DNA from: Macrotrachela quadricornifera
Lineage: Eukaryota; Rotifera; Eurotatoria; Philodinida; Philodinidae
DNA: 64,000 bases
NCBI GenBank assembly: GCA_022393335.1
Contig: JAJEKB010021019.1
Location: 594,541-658,540 of the forward strand
Reading direction: 5' to 3'
Shown: in pieces, positions 49,874 through 61,781 of the stretch
Layout of the letters: every line of letters starts with the position of its first letter
Numbering within the stretch: position 1 is the stretch's first letter
The notes under the pieces: model-generated
What the model was told of the DNA's origin: nothing
Seen by the model: the letters and a program-made list of their open reading frames with translations, nothing else
Databases searched by the model: none
Translations under genes and position numbers: made by a program

Positions 49874-52800
49874 ACTATATATAATAGAAAGAGAACGGCT
49901 ATGCAGAACGGGAAAAAAAAGATATATGTATATATATGCATGCACATGTGCTCATGTGCTGTAATATTTATTTTGTTTTTTTTACTTGCTGAAAGACACG
50001 AATACATCTTAATGACGACAAAGTTCAAGTAAGCATTTATAATTTTTTTTTATATTTAATTTTTAATATTCACTTTTTATTTTAATTGTTTAGAAATGTA
50101 TTAAATTATTTTTTTAATTCTATACCCTTTCACATTCATTCTTTTAATATTTATTATTTTTAGATTTATTTTTTTTAAAATTTTTTTATTGGTTTTATTA
50201 GTTTTTATACTAATTTTTTTAAATTTATTTCTTGCTATCCTTTGTTTATTTTTTGTATTTTTACATTTTCTTATACTCTTATTTTGTGTGAAATAAAAAT
50301 CCTATGAATCTAAAAATATCTGTTAAATTTTACCATACAAAAATTTAGAAAATAGAGCACACGGGATTGTCTAGTTGCACATACTAGCATCGGTTAACCG
50401 CCGGTTTTTATCACATGGGAAATAATTCATCATCTTGATAGTATATTATTTCTGACATCTATCTGGTTATTTTTGACTTTCTATGTTCGCAACCTATTTA
50501 CTATCTTAACACGATTATTTAATACCTCGGTCAACTCATTATATACCACTATCTTTCTTTTGATTTATTTCACTCTGGTTAGATTCGAATTTCTTATCTT
50601 GTGATTGCAGTCCATTAATTTCATTGAACCATCTGTTGATGTTCATACTCAAATAAATTATGATAGTCGATCTGATCAGTGATGAAATATCTTTTCATTT
50701 ATACTAATATGTTTCATTTACGAGTAGATTTATAAGAATCTTAGAATTTCTAATAATTTATACTATCTCTATAATTTTATCAAACTTTCCGAGATGCTCA
50801 TGTTTATAATAAATTATGTAGATTGGAAAGTCTTATTTATTGCTTATACTAATGATCATTAGTATATCAATACACAATCTATTTTAATAAATAGTAACTA
50901 GAGTAAAATATAGATTTATTAGAATCTGCAGTTGACAGAGTGCAGTATTGTATGGTTATGAAGTCTAGCTGTATTTGAAATACTATTACAATTTAGTATA
51001 TGTGTATATCTATACTTCGAAACACACATGATTACTATTCGATAGATATATATTTATTTTATCAATTGAAAAGAGAGACTTGTATTAATATTTCATCTGA
51101 CTTTCTACTACCTTGTGAGTATTATTATAAATAGCCCGCTTATCAAAGTCTGACTAATAGTATAAAATATATTTATATGGCTGTCTTTTTTATTACATAT
51201 TATATTAGATTAAACTGCCATTTATTCAAATTTAATATAACTCAAAAATATTTCCCCATACTTCGACCTGCAGAATTAATTTTTTTTTGTTTGAATCCAT
51301 TTGAGGTTATCACACAAAGTGAGCAATAACAATATAGACATAGAGTTTATTATGGTTTGGTAAGAAAAGCTTATATTTTTATTTTTGAAATGACTTTCTC
51401 ATCGTTTGTCGCATTTCCTAGGAAGAAGAAAACTAAATTTAATTCTAATATAAATTTTCTGTATCAAACCATGACTTTATGCATCAAAATTACTATCATC
51501 AGAAAAATAACATAACAAATCTAGTCAGATGCCAAGATTATTTTATTCAGAATAATAATATCTTTAGAGAAAATATGGAGATTACCGTTTATAATGAGAA
51601 GTTCGCAAAATATAAAGCTGTGAAAGATGGCGCTTCTCGAATACCGTATCTAATTTACATCTCATTGAGCTTTTTTGAAATCGCGATTTCCAACAGTCAT
51701 CATGTTGCGATTCCTTTCGAGGGTATCGCGATAAGCCTATATTGCGATGTAACGCACCGTGGCCAACTATGGTTTATTTTGGAAACCACGATCTTCAATG
51801 ATATAACCCCAGTCACTATGAATAAACTGTTGATTTGAATATTGAAAAAAGGTCTAGTCTTCATTAGAAAAGATACTAGGTGCACAACAAAAAATATTTG
51901 ATTCACATAAACATGTACGACGGCTAAAGCAGATAAAAAAAATTCACAAAAAAGGTTAATTAATTAAAATCAGTCTAATTTAAATTTAATCGATTACAAT
52001 AGTTTATATGGATTATATTAATAATCTATAACAATTACTTTAGAAAAGCAAATCAAATGAAAAAGTGATTTAAATAAAATATTACGTTCGAATCAAAACC
52101 TAAAATAAAATTCAAACAAAGTTTTTGAGTAAAATGTCAATCTACAAAAACTCTTAGATTTTCAAGAATTTGTAATTGATTATAAATCTTTTTCTCGAAA
52201 AAAATGGAAAATATCTATCATAAATATACAGTAAACTGATCATAACGAAATTAAAATACATTATACAATTTCATTTATCGTTTTCATCTTTATTATTTAA
52301 ATCGTTAATTTTATTGAGTAATGTGAATCTTCAACAGTATAAATCTCTCTAATATCTGTTACAATGAAGAAACGATTGAAAAGATTTTTTGCACATAGAA
52401 TATAGATAATAAAACAATTTTTTGATTATATAAATAATTTAATGATGTCGCTATTGCTGCATGCAAGATCTTGAGGCAATATATTCACAGTTGTTATCTC
52501 TTCTTGTGATCTTTAAAATATAGAATCTTGCTTACAAGATGTTTGTCTAGGGGGCTGCTTTTTCCCATTGATAAGAGCGCACTCTTCAGAATTATAATTG
52601 TTTTTTTCATACAATTAACACATATTATATACTATAAATAGATAAATTTACTGATTCAAAAACTCTAATAAATCTCAAACAAAAAATAAAACTTAATAAT
52701 TCCTTCTTCATTTGGATTGTCACATGGTAAGTTTTGTTTCTAAAAGAAGAACACATAATGCTGATGCAATGTGACATACGACGAAACTTTTATTCTTTCC

Positions 52801-53142
52801 TTTGCTTACCACATCATTTTTCTTCAACTCATGTAACAAGATGTAAGATTGGTGAATTACTTTCGCAATAACTTCCAACATCGATTCTGATGCAATAACA
52901 AGTCATAGGAAAAATGTAAAAAGCGAGAACATTCTCGAAACTCTTTATCTCATGTGTGATCTTTCCTACTAATGAAAAACGTTTACGAACATAAGTTATA
53001 TATATTAAGTAGCGTATTTTCATATGCTTATCGCATTATATTCAATAGCTTTTTGTTTGATTGTTACACATTATCAATAGTTATTGTGAAGAATAAGAAA
53101 TTTTACTCGACTTTAATTGACATATTCTAATTAATATTTTAG
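49874..53142. other. intergenic, no gene seen
   Basis: Very AT-rich, with T-rich runs at 50040-50330. A GC-richer patch at 51600-51810 carries a 119-residue + strand frame (51479-51838) and an antisense frame, neither recognisable; it may be an old repeat. The last 100 bases before 53143 should hold the GTPBP promoter or an untranslated 5' exon, since a TTTTAG acceptor-like sequence directly precedes the ATG. Confidence 0.4.
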
Positions 53143-55674
53143 ATGTCTAATCGAAATCCTATTTCGCATAACAATCGACGACTAGCCTTCAATGTAAGAT
53201 CTCATAATTCAAATAATTTCGATATAACACATTGTTTTTTTTTTTTCTTCTAGACTAAAGTTGATGAAAATGTAACAGATCTTTTTGGTCCAACTGCTGA
53301 TGAAGCACCAGAATCTCGTTCACCTTTCGTATTGAAAGGTTTGGCACCAGAGGTTTGTAGTATTTTTATCTTATAAATAATTCATTCAACTAGTTAATAT
53401 TGTTTGAATAGATCGAACAAGGAAATGTTGAATATAAATTAAAATTAGTTGATCCAAGTCCTGAACGTTTAGAACATTTGATAACTCAAATGCATTGGCG
53501 TTTACAAGAAGGTCAAGGTGAGGCATTCTATGAGATAGGTGTAGAAGATTGTGGTACTTTGAAAGGTATAACCACTGAAGAATTAGAAGCATCATTAGCA
53601 ACATTGAAAAAGATGGCCAATCGATTAGGTGCATCAATAACAATTGTTTATAAACAAACATTAGATAATGAACGGCATGTTGTTGAAGTTCTCGTACGAA
53701 AAGTTCCGGATGACCAATATTACATTGATTTACGTGTAGCCGTATTAGGTACAGTTAATAGTGGTAAAAGTTCATTGGTTGGTGTTTGTACATATGGACA
53801 ACTCGACAATGGTAAAGGTGAAGCACGACTTAATCTCTGTCGACATTTGCATGAACTTCAATCTGGAAGAACATCTTCAATAACATATGAAATACTTGGT
53901 TTCAATGATACTGGAGAAGTAAAGTATCGAGTTTTATCATTTTTAATTATGAATTTTTCCTGTATTTATAGAGTATGAATTATAAAAATTGTCAAACAGC
54001 AAACGAAATTTGTGATCGATCAACAAAAAGTAAATGATCTCTATTCAATTTTTATCTATCTATTGACATTTCTATTTTAGTTATTACATTTATTGATCTT
54101 GCCGGACATAAGAAATATATGAAAACTACTGTCTTTGGTCTTGCTGCACTTCATCCTGATTTTGCTATGTTATGTGTTGATGCACCAACAGGTGTTGGTA
54201 TGTTTTTACCATTGAAAATTCTTTTTCTAGATTATATTTATTTAGTTGATACAACTCGTGAACATTTATCGCTTGCCATTGCTTTGGGTCTACCGATATT
54301 TATAGTCATTAATAAAATAGATGTATGTTCACCAGTCACTACACAACAAACAGTTGAATGTTTAATTTCTTTACTTAAACGTGGTAATGGTACTGTACAA
54401 CTCAAACCATATTTTATTCAAAACGAAGCTGATCTTATTAAAGCGGCTGATATGTTTGTCAATAAAAAGTATGATGTTATTCTCATTATTGTTCATTTTT
54501 TTCGTTAAATGAATGAATTTCTTTGCTAATAGTATCTGCCCAATATTATCTGTATCATGTGTTACTGGTCAAAATATTGATTTACTCAAAAAATTTCTTA
54601 ATATTCTTCCACCACGTCTTAGTGGTAGTGAACAAAAAATCCTCTCAGAATTACCTGTTGAATATCGCGTATGTCATAGTTTATATATTTATATCATACT
54701 ATTTGAATAATAACTGTATTTAGATTGATCATATTTATACAAATAATACATCAGGTGAAGTTATCGTTGGTGGTACATTACGAAGGTATACTATCATTCT
54801 TTAGATTTGCTTAGAGTAAACAATACATATATTATTTTTATTCTAGTGGTACGATTCATGAAGGAGATAGTTATCTAGTCGGTCCACTATCTGATGGTCG
54901 GTTTGTTCCAGCAAAAATAGCAACTATTCAACGATATCGTGTACCACGACGAATAGTTCTTGCTGGTCAAGCTGCTTCGCTCAGTCTTCAAAATATTGAA
55001 AGCAGTCGACTAAGAAAAGTATGTAAAATACATCGCATATGTAAATAATTTAATTTAGACATAGACAAAACTCATTTAGTACGAACTCGATAAGATTTAG
55101 TTCTATTCAAAATGATTGGATGAACCTAAAATACTACTATCTAATCAGGATCCCCTTTCTCAAAAATAAAAGAAAGAAACTTTCCTGAGATCATATCATA
55201 TGTCAGTAGTATTTTTGTTTTGATGAATCCGAAATTATATTCGCATTTTATGTGCATATCTAATTTAATTGAATACTCGTAGGGTATGGTTCTTGTTTCA
55301 CCTGCTGTAAATCCACAGGCATGCTATGAATTTATTGCTGAAATTTGCCTTACCATGCATCATACCAATACACCAATACGTAAAGGTTTTGAAACAAGTG
55401 TACAAATAGAAAATATTCGTCAAACAGCAGTCATTGTCGATATGAATATAGTACGTAATGAGAATCTTTATGTAGAAAGAAATGATAAAAATTCTATATG
55501 ATTTTTAATGTATTTCTTAAGGACGAATTACGTGCGAACGAAAAAGCTACTGTAACATTTCGATTTAAGACACGATGTGAATACGTACTTGAAGATACAC
55601 GTCTAATATTTCGATCAGGTCAACAGACTAAAGGAAGCGGTCGAGTAATCAAAGTATTCCCTCAAAATCAATAG
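53143..55674 (+). CDS. GTPBP1: GTPBP1/GTPBP2-type GTP-binding protein, 11 exons
   Basis: Exons 53143-53193, 53254-53352, 53412-53918, 53972-54029, 54081-54197, 54246-54468, 54533-54668, 54724-54785, 54847-55018, 55283-55450 and 55522-55674 join in frame to 581 residues. Translational-GTPase motifs are G1 GTVNSGKSS (about residue 163), G3 DLAGHKKYMKTTVFG (about 244) and G4 NKID (about 298). Elongation-factor-like beta-barrel domains II and III follow (GTIHEGDSYLVGP; RANEKATVTFRFK). The family helps rescue stalled ribosomes and control mRNA turnover in the cytoplasm. Length is near that of vertebrate GTPBP1/2. The first exon might be preceded by a noncoding one. GTPBP1 and GTPBP2 cannot be told apart by eye. 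Confidence 0.9.
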
Positions 55675-56089
55675 AATATTATGATTTGAATGACTTTGTA
55701 TATTTTTTTTTGCTTATTTATTGTACAAAACTCACGCACATTCTACTAATATGTATATAAATCTGTCGCACTCTAATTATTATCTTTATTTTATTTATAC
55801 TATATAGACTCGTATATGCGTTTTTAAATTACTAGATACATTTTAATCCATTTACTATATGTAATCGTTCATATTTTTACTTGAAATAAACAATAATTCT
55901 ATCTCACTTTTACATTTTTCATCATTTTTTTTTGGAAGCAAACAGAATGCAAAAGTGCAAGATAATTAATTTATAGTACAAAAAATACAATTGAGATCTT
56001 TTGTCTTCTAAGGAAAAAAAGAGTAATCAATGATACTTAAGTGATTCACAATAATGTTTTTCAACAAATTTAACCGATCGTCATCTCTG
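55675..56089. other. 3' flank of the GTPBP gene
   Basis: AT-rich; contains the likely 3' UTR, with an AATAAA-like ACTTGAAATAAACAAT at about 55880. Nothing else supported. Confidence 0.4.
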
Positions 56090-56930
56090 TAAGAGCTACG
56101 ATCACCAAACTTTCTACGATGCTTCTCTAGGTACCAGGGAAGGTCGACGTGGGATTGGCATGGTCATGAGAGTGTGTTTGGGTGTAGGATGTGAGCAAAA
56201 TCTCACTCCGATAGTACTGTAATAGCTAACATTACGAAACTTTCCACTGTGCTTTTCTAAGTCCAGAAGTAGCTTTATAGAGTCCTGTTATCATTAATAG
56301 GAGTAGGATGGGAGTATTTGGGTGAAATTTCACCCAAATCATATGACAATGAAATTTGCGTGAATTTTGCAGAAATTTAGCGAATGTGTTATGATTCTAA
56401 GATTAATCATTTCGTATCTATGATTCTTTGGTGTAAATGTGAAAATCGAAGGTCTCTAATAGGTTATAAGAAAAAAATGTATACGAGTGTTTGCTTGATT
56501 CACAACTACGTTGTATCCATTTGTTTTCTATGACTCACAGAAACAACGTATTTGTTCTTTTTCTTCACTCACAACGATGACGTATGTATATATTTAACGA
56601 AGAACGTTTGTCTGTTCGCTATGTATTCAGTCTCTAGGATAACTAGCATCAGAAAACTTTCCACACTACTTCCCTAGCTCCTGAGGAAAATCGACTTGAG
56701 GTTGAAACCACCAAATGGGGTGCGTGGAAGGGGCTGGATGAAATTTCATTGCGATCAATACAGATCGAGATTCTGATGAGTCTGTTCGCTATATATTTAG
56801 TCATTGTGAGAGATAGCATCACGGAACTATCTGCATCAGCTCCTTGAGTGCTAAGGAAAGTAAGCAGAGTGATTGGGAGTGAGAAACGGAGGCGTGCGTG
56901 AAACTTCATCCAAGTCGTAAGAAATCGTGA
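56090..56930. repeat. degenerate tandem repeat, about four units
   Basis: Four related blocks begin near 56090, 56225, 56640 and 56810. Each has a CATCACGAAACTTTCCAC-like start, a CTTCTCTAGCTCC-like middle and a later GGTGAAATTTCA-like segment. Units differ in length (about 140-400 bases apart) and are heavily diverged. They adjoin the minisatellite at 57033 and share its GC-richer composition. Confidence 0.5.
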
Positions 56931-57032
56931 TTTTACTCACTTTCTAACCAAATGACGCAGTTCAATGCAAATATGAGAGTGATCGTGTCCAGAGTGGATG
57001 CGAGTGAGAATTCAGCTATAGCTCGATCAGAA

Positions 57033-57364
57033 GAGTCCTGTTGAAGATGACTGATGCACGGCAGGAAAAGCTCAATGAAAGATACCTCACGCCCAGTGGG
57101 GTAAGATCTGAGCAGAGGTTCCACGCACGGTTGAAAAAGTCCTGTGGAAGAGGTATCACGCACGGCGAGAAGAGTCTAATGGCGAACACCTAACGCATAG
57201 CAGAAACAGTCCTGTCAAAGAAGCCTGGTGCATGCTGATAAAAGTCCTGTCCAAAAGGTTTCAGATGCGACGCGAAAATTTCTGTTGTAGATGGCTCACC
57301 CACAGCGAGGGACAGTCCTGTAGAAGACGTGTTATGTACAGCAGAAAAAGTCGAGTGGAAGATG
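57033..57364. repeat. minisatellite, unit about 34-36 bases, about 9-10 copies
   Basis: Repeats open with AGTCCTGTNGAAGA-like blocks (57035, 57135, 57206, 57247, 57313) and close with CACGCACGGCAGAAAA-like blocks. Copies diverge by perhaps 25-35 percent. On the minus strand parts stay open across units (57190-57438 and 56933-57163) because the unit length is often a multiple of three, but no real gene is indicated. Confidence 0.7.
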
Positions 57365-58971
57365 CAAAACTTTAACCGTATTCTCTTTTCATCGCGTACC
57401 TCTGCTAGTATATTATACTTGCGAGTAAAGATGCACAAAGGAATTGCTTCTCCAATGGTGTCAATGCATTACTTGCATTGGATTGTTTCAACTATTTAAG
57501 ATTTTTATCGTAAATGTCATGAGCAGTACAACTTAAAATTTTTAGAAATAGCAGTAAACTTTTAAAGGATATCCTTCTTTTTCCGAAGGTGAAAACCAAC
57601 ATGTTTTTGACTTTTTAGTTTTCACTAATAGATATACTTTGAAGTGTCCTCTATCCATTGAACACATTTTGAAAAGTCGAATATGGCTTTGAAGTTTAAT
57701 AAAAGGAAAAGATATTGGATTTTCTGCGTGAAAACAGGAATATTTTCTCATTCTACAGAATCGCCCTTGTTTCTCAGATCTAGTACATCTGATTAAGTCG
57801 AAACCTTTTCCACGTATACTAGAGACTTTATCGTGGATATTTTATCTAAAAATAATATTGCTTTGGTGATTTCTGATAGCTTTTACAAAATTTGTTTTAG
57901 TAAAAAACTAAGCTATTTTTAGGATGTGGCCAATATTTTGACATTTTTATTTGAAAGACAAAAAATATAAGAGAACAAAAAAACAATTTCTCCCCCAGAT
58001 AGTGTGTAGTACTTGTTAAAGAAGTTTTAGCTTGATCGAACGCAGTATCTCAGAGAAACGGGGCGAAAAACGAAGTGATTTTGATCCATTGTAATCGTAA
58101 TATTTCCTAGAAGACAGCATTCCAGAACTTTGTGTCTATGACAAGTTTTGCTCCACCTAGAAATCTTGGAAAGTGAGGATACATTTAAACCAATGAAAAT
58201 AACATGGTTTGAATTTAGAACTTATATATAATCAATTTATTTGTTTTCAAAATATGTTTTTGATACAAATTCATGGAATGCTAGCGGTAGCAATCAAATC
58301 TTAAAATGGGACACTCGACCTGAGACAGATTCAAAATATCAGATTTTTTTCTTGTGTAAAATTATATTTAAAAATACCAATAGATGATAAATTTAAAACA
58401 CCTAATCTTTTACCATTTTAGCAGTCTCATAAAGACAACAAGTTTTGCTCATGGTACTTGTTAATATTTTTTATTATCATTTGAATGAACTGATCGTATT
58501 AAATTCATCAACACTTTCAAATTATTTATATAGAAAATATTTGTTAAAACAAACATTTTCTGCGGGTTCAAGCCAGATCCGTCGGGCATGAACAAATTTG
58601 GTGAGTCAGGCGAGCACAACAAACTTTTGGGTCAATGCTGACTGAGGCGAATCATGAGAAACAAGGTCCATCTCAAGCCTTGGTATCAATAATTTTTTAT
58701 TACTATCTCTCGTATCTATGATGCAAGGTCCTGTATCGGTATAGTCAAAATAATTGCGAGGTACTTTTTAATGTATTCTCAATTTTATGAGATGATTAAT
58801 TGCAATCATTGTGAACGATAGTTTAATCTAACTAAGAAATGATATACTACTATTCGATAGATTATCATAATTAACTTTTTTTACTTTAAATTTGCAATTC
58901 TTAGTTTCGTATACATTTATTTGGAAGACAAATATAACAAAAAAAAGAAAAAGATAATTTAATAGATGAAA
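57365..58971. other. intergenic, possible old repeat at 58560-58690
   Basis: No supported gene. Bases 58560-58690 are GC-richer and include GGGTTCAAGCC, like a polymerase III B box, but no A box or target duplication was found. A minus-strand frame at 57542-57751 has no features. Confidence 0.35.
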
Positions 58972-61781
58972 TTAATCTTCGGAAAGAATACTTTTAAATT
59001 GAAGCATAACTTGTGATGAATTAGCTTTTTCTGGTAATTGAAGATGAATTTCTCGTTCTCTTTCAATATTTAATTGACTTCTTTGTAAAGTATCAACTTG
59101 TTCACGAATTTTTGCTCCATTAATAGGTAATCGATAAAGAGTTCCTACTAAAGGAAATATGTCCTCAGGTTGAAGTACATCTTCGGATTTTGGTCGTTCT
59201 GGTTCATTTTCTATTGTTTTTCTAAATAATTCCATTTCTTTTGTATAATCATCCATCATTTTTTGTAAAGCATTAATAACATCAGTATTTTTAGCACCTC
59301 CACTATTTTTCAATTGTTCTTCTCGTACAAAATGTTGAAGATATTCTAAAATATCATCATTTAATGGTAAAATAGCATTTGCATGAAGAAATTTTGCAAG
59401 TCTTTTATAAACATCTTCAATTTGTGATTTTTCATTTTTTAAATCAGTAATTCGTTTATCAATATCACTTAATGATGCATTTTTATTAGAATAAGTAAGA
59501 TTTGTTTGATATTCATATGTTATATGTTGATGTTGTTTCCATGAACAATGACATATTAAACAATTACCTAAATATAATGAATTTATAATAATCATATATT
59601 TTATTTATATTTTTAATGATTCAAATATATATGAATATAATTATTTATCTTAATGTAATGAATTATTTTTTTATAAACACCTTCTCTTTTGCATTGTATT
59701 TTTCTTGTCTAGTTGTTGTTCTATACAGTCTATCTAATATTTTAAACTGATACTGGGTGATAAGCCTATAGAATGTTATTATTATCATATCTTCACAATC
59801 TATGCTCGTTACCTTCTATGATGAGTGATCCATAACGAATGCCGGTCTCGGTATTTTGCCACTATGTCGTTTAGTGTGCGCGCTTTTATCAAAAGATGTA
59901 GCATCAAATTCTGTACAAAATGGTATGTTTCATGTTCAAAGGCATGTTGAAAAACTTGAATAGTTTGAAGGTTATCGCTAACATTTTTGTTTAATTATCT
60001 GTTTTTGTGAAGATAGAAAAAGACGTAGTTTTGGAGCAAAACAGATCTTATGTAAAATTTTATGCTGCATCTTTTAGTGATAAACTGCACACTAAGCGAC
60101 ACAGTGTCAAAATATTGAAACTGCTATTATTTATGGGCCACTCGTTACTATATATATAGAGAGAGATATGTAGTTAAAATCACAAAAAAAAAGAAATGAA
60201 AGTGTGAAATTTACTCATGCCTAATACATTGAAGACGTCTTACTTCCCTTTGACTGTTGCATAGATATTAGGCCATTTCGATTATGATTTATGCTAACCT
60301 ATCGGTACATAAGTTCTGCACATTTTGTTTTATTTTTTAGACAAATTTGAGCCTTTATATCTCTTTCTAGTCACAAGATATAAAACCTCAAATTGGCTCA
60401 AGAACAAAAAAAGGCATGCAGAACATATATACTGATACAATAGATATTCTGCATCATTTTCGGTCTTTTATATAAATTCCGCTGACTTTTGTTATAGATA
60501 CAGAAATGTATATTTCGATAGTATACTGTTATGAAAAACAAACAAAAATTCCTATATGAATGAACATATTTTACCTGTATCTGGATCGATAGCTTCACAA
60601 TCAAGCATTCTTGGATCATTAATAGTTTCTTGTACAACACCTTTCAAATAACATTTTTCGTGACACCTAGATGTATAATCAATTTTTTGTTCATTATTAA
60701 CATTAATAAGTTGACAACAATTTTTACCACGACATACAGTTCGTGGATATGGTAAATATTCAATATGAACATTATTTTGTGGTATACCTTGTAATGCTAA
60801 TGTAGGATTTTTAAGAACATTTTCTTTATGTTGTTTAGCAAGATTAATATTTTCTTCAATAAGTTTAGCTGTTTCAGCTATTGGACGTGTAAGTTTTCTT
60901 ATTAATTGTTCAGCTTCATTAAGTGAAAGTGTATTACTAACAGCATGAAGTGGAAGTGAAGCAATATAAGTCATAAGACGAGAATATTCTTTAACAGTAT
61001 AATCCCAACTTTTTCGATAACTTAAAGTGTGTTCATTATTTAATTGTATTCCATTTTGACATAATGCTAAATATCGAAATGATTCATTATCTAATAAAAA
61101 TGTATTATCTTTTGTAAAAGGTATATTAACTTGATAATTTTTTTTATATTGATCTAAAAGTACTTTAAGAAGAGGAGTTGTATTTCCTGGTGCGAACAAT
61201 GTTGATCGAATATTTGTAAAAATAAAAATAATATTAACATTTGCAGATAAATGTATATGTCGAAGAAGTTCTTGAATACAAAATCTAAAAAGTATTGTTA
61301 AACGTTCTTCATTTGGTTTAAGTAAAATACATATTGCATTTAAATGTTCATATTGTGAAATATATGTTAAAATATCATGAAAATTTTTTGTATCTTGTTC
61401 AAGACCTCGTGTATCTCCAAGACCAGGTGCATCAATTATTCGTAAATTTCTATCACCTATTGGAAAAACAAAACTTCGACATTGTTGTGTACCTGAAAGA
61501 CCTTCTGTAGTAAATTTTTCATATTCATTTTCTTCTCCAATAAAGATTTTTTTTCCTTCAAAACTATCTGGATCAGTAAAAAAAAATGATGATGGTATTA
61601 TAGTTTGCATTTGATCATTAACTGCATCATCTAATGTATTATTACACATATAATTAGCTAATCCATTTATAAAAGTGGATTTTCCAACTCCAGTTTGTCC
61701 CATTAATAAGATATTTATTTCATTTTTTGGAGGGTAATATTGATTTATTTCAATGGAAGAATTTCTACGATTTCTTGCCAT
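58972..61781 (-). CDS. P-loop GTPase with C-terminal Cys/His-rich and coiled-coil region, copy 2
   Basis: Exons 60575-61781 and 58972-59567 join (ACAG/GTAAAAT, TTTAG acceptor, phase 1) to 600 residues. The architecture is as in copy 1: P-loop GQTGVGKST, DAPGLGDTRG, G4-like FIFTNIRS, a Cys/His cluster (CCQL, CHEKC, C-x2-C-x-C-SWKQH) and a helical second exon ending FPLVGTLYRLPIN. Exon 1 has the same length as in copy 1. Identity is patchy: about 190 bases around 60770-60958 are nearly identical to 9208-9398, while the 61090-61200 part is strongly diverged. The intron (1,007 bases) is nearly twice that of copy 1 because of insertions. GTP binding is predicted; the biological role is unknown. 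Confidence 0.85.
59755..59788 (+). repeat. 3' tail fragment related to the SINE at 15172-15478
   Basis: The stretch GTGATAAGCCTATAGAATGT followed by TTATTATTAT matches the last 32 bases of the complete SINE with about four differences. No SINE head precedes it, so this is a truncated insertion in the GTPase copy 2 intron. A chance match is possible given its length. Confidence 0.45.
59822..60142. mobile_element. inverted-repeat MITE in the GTPase copy 2 intron
   Basis: Arms 59822-59916 and 60053-60142 are inverted copies of about 90 bases (GTCGTTTAGTGTGC on the left pairs with GCACACTAAGCGAC on the right). It is entirely intronic and absent from the equivalent intron of copy 1, so it inserted after the two genes separated or was lost from copy 1. 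Confidence 0.7.
60313..60424. repeat. hairpin in the GTPase copy 2 intron
   Basis: Bases 60313-60361 pair with 60377-60424 (ends GTTCTGCA / TGCAGAAC; inner TTTATATC / GATATAAA) around a 15-base loop. It is another short intronic inverted repeat absent from copy 1. Confidence 0.6.

Noticed and set aside
49700..50030. Minus-strand frames rich in Tyr and Phe near the hAT end
   Set aside because: They run through the hAT terminal repeats and AT-rich flank and are low-complexity; no gene features.
51722..51740. GCGATAAGCCTAT string shared with the SINE tail
   Set aside because: The match stops after 13 bases with no TTATT tail, so chance is likely.
51479..51906. Opposed + and - frames in a GC-richer patch
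   Set aside because: Neither translation shows a domain, and no terminal repeats or splice context were found; most likely an old repeat.
53386..53661. Minus-strand Leu-rich 91-residue frame
   Set aside because: Shadow of GTPBP exon 3.
58560..58620. Possible second SINE or tRNA gene (GGGTTCAAGCC)
   Set aside because: Only a B-box-like string; no A box at the right distance, no cloverleaf and no flanking duplication.
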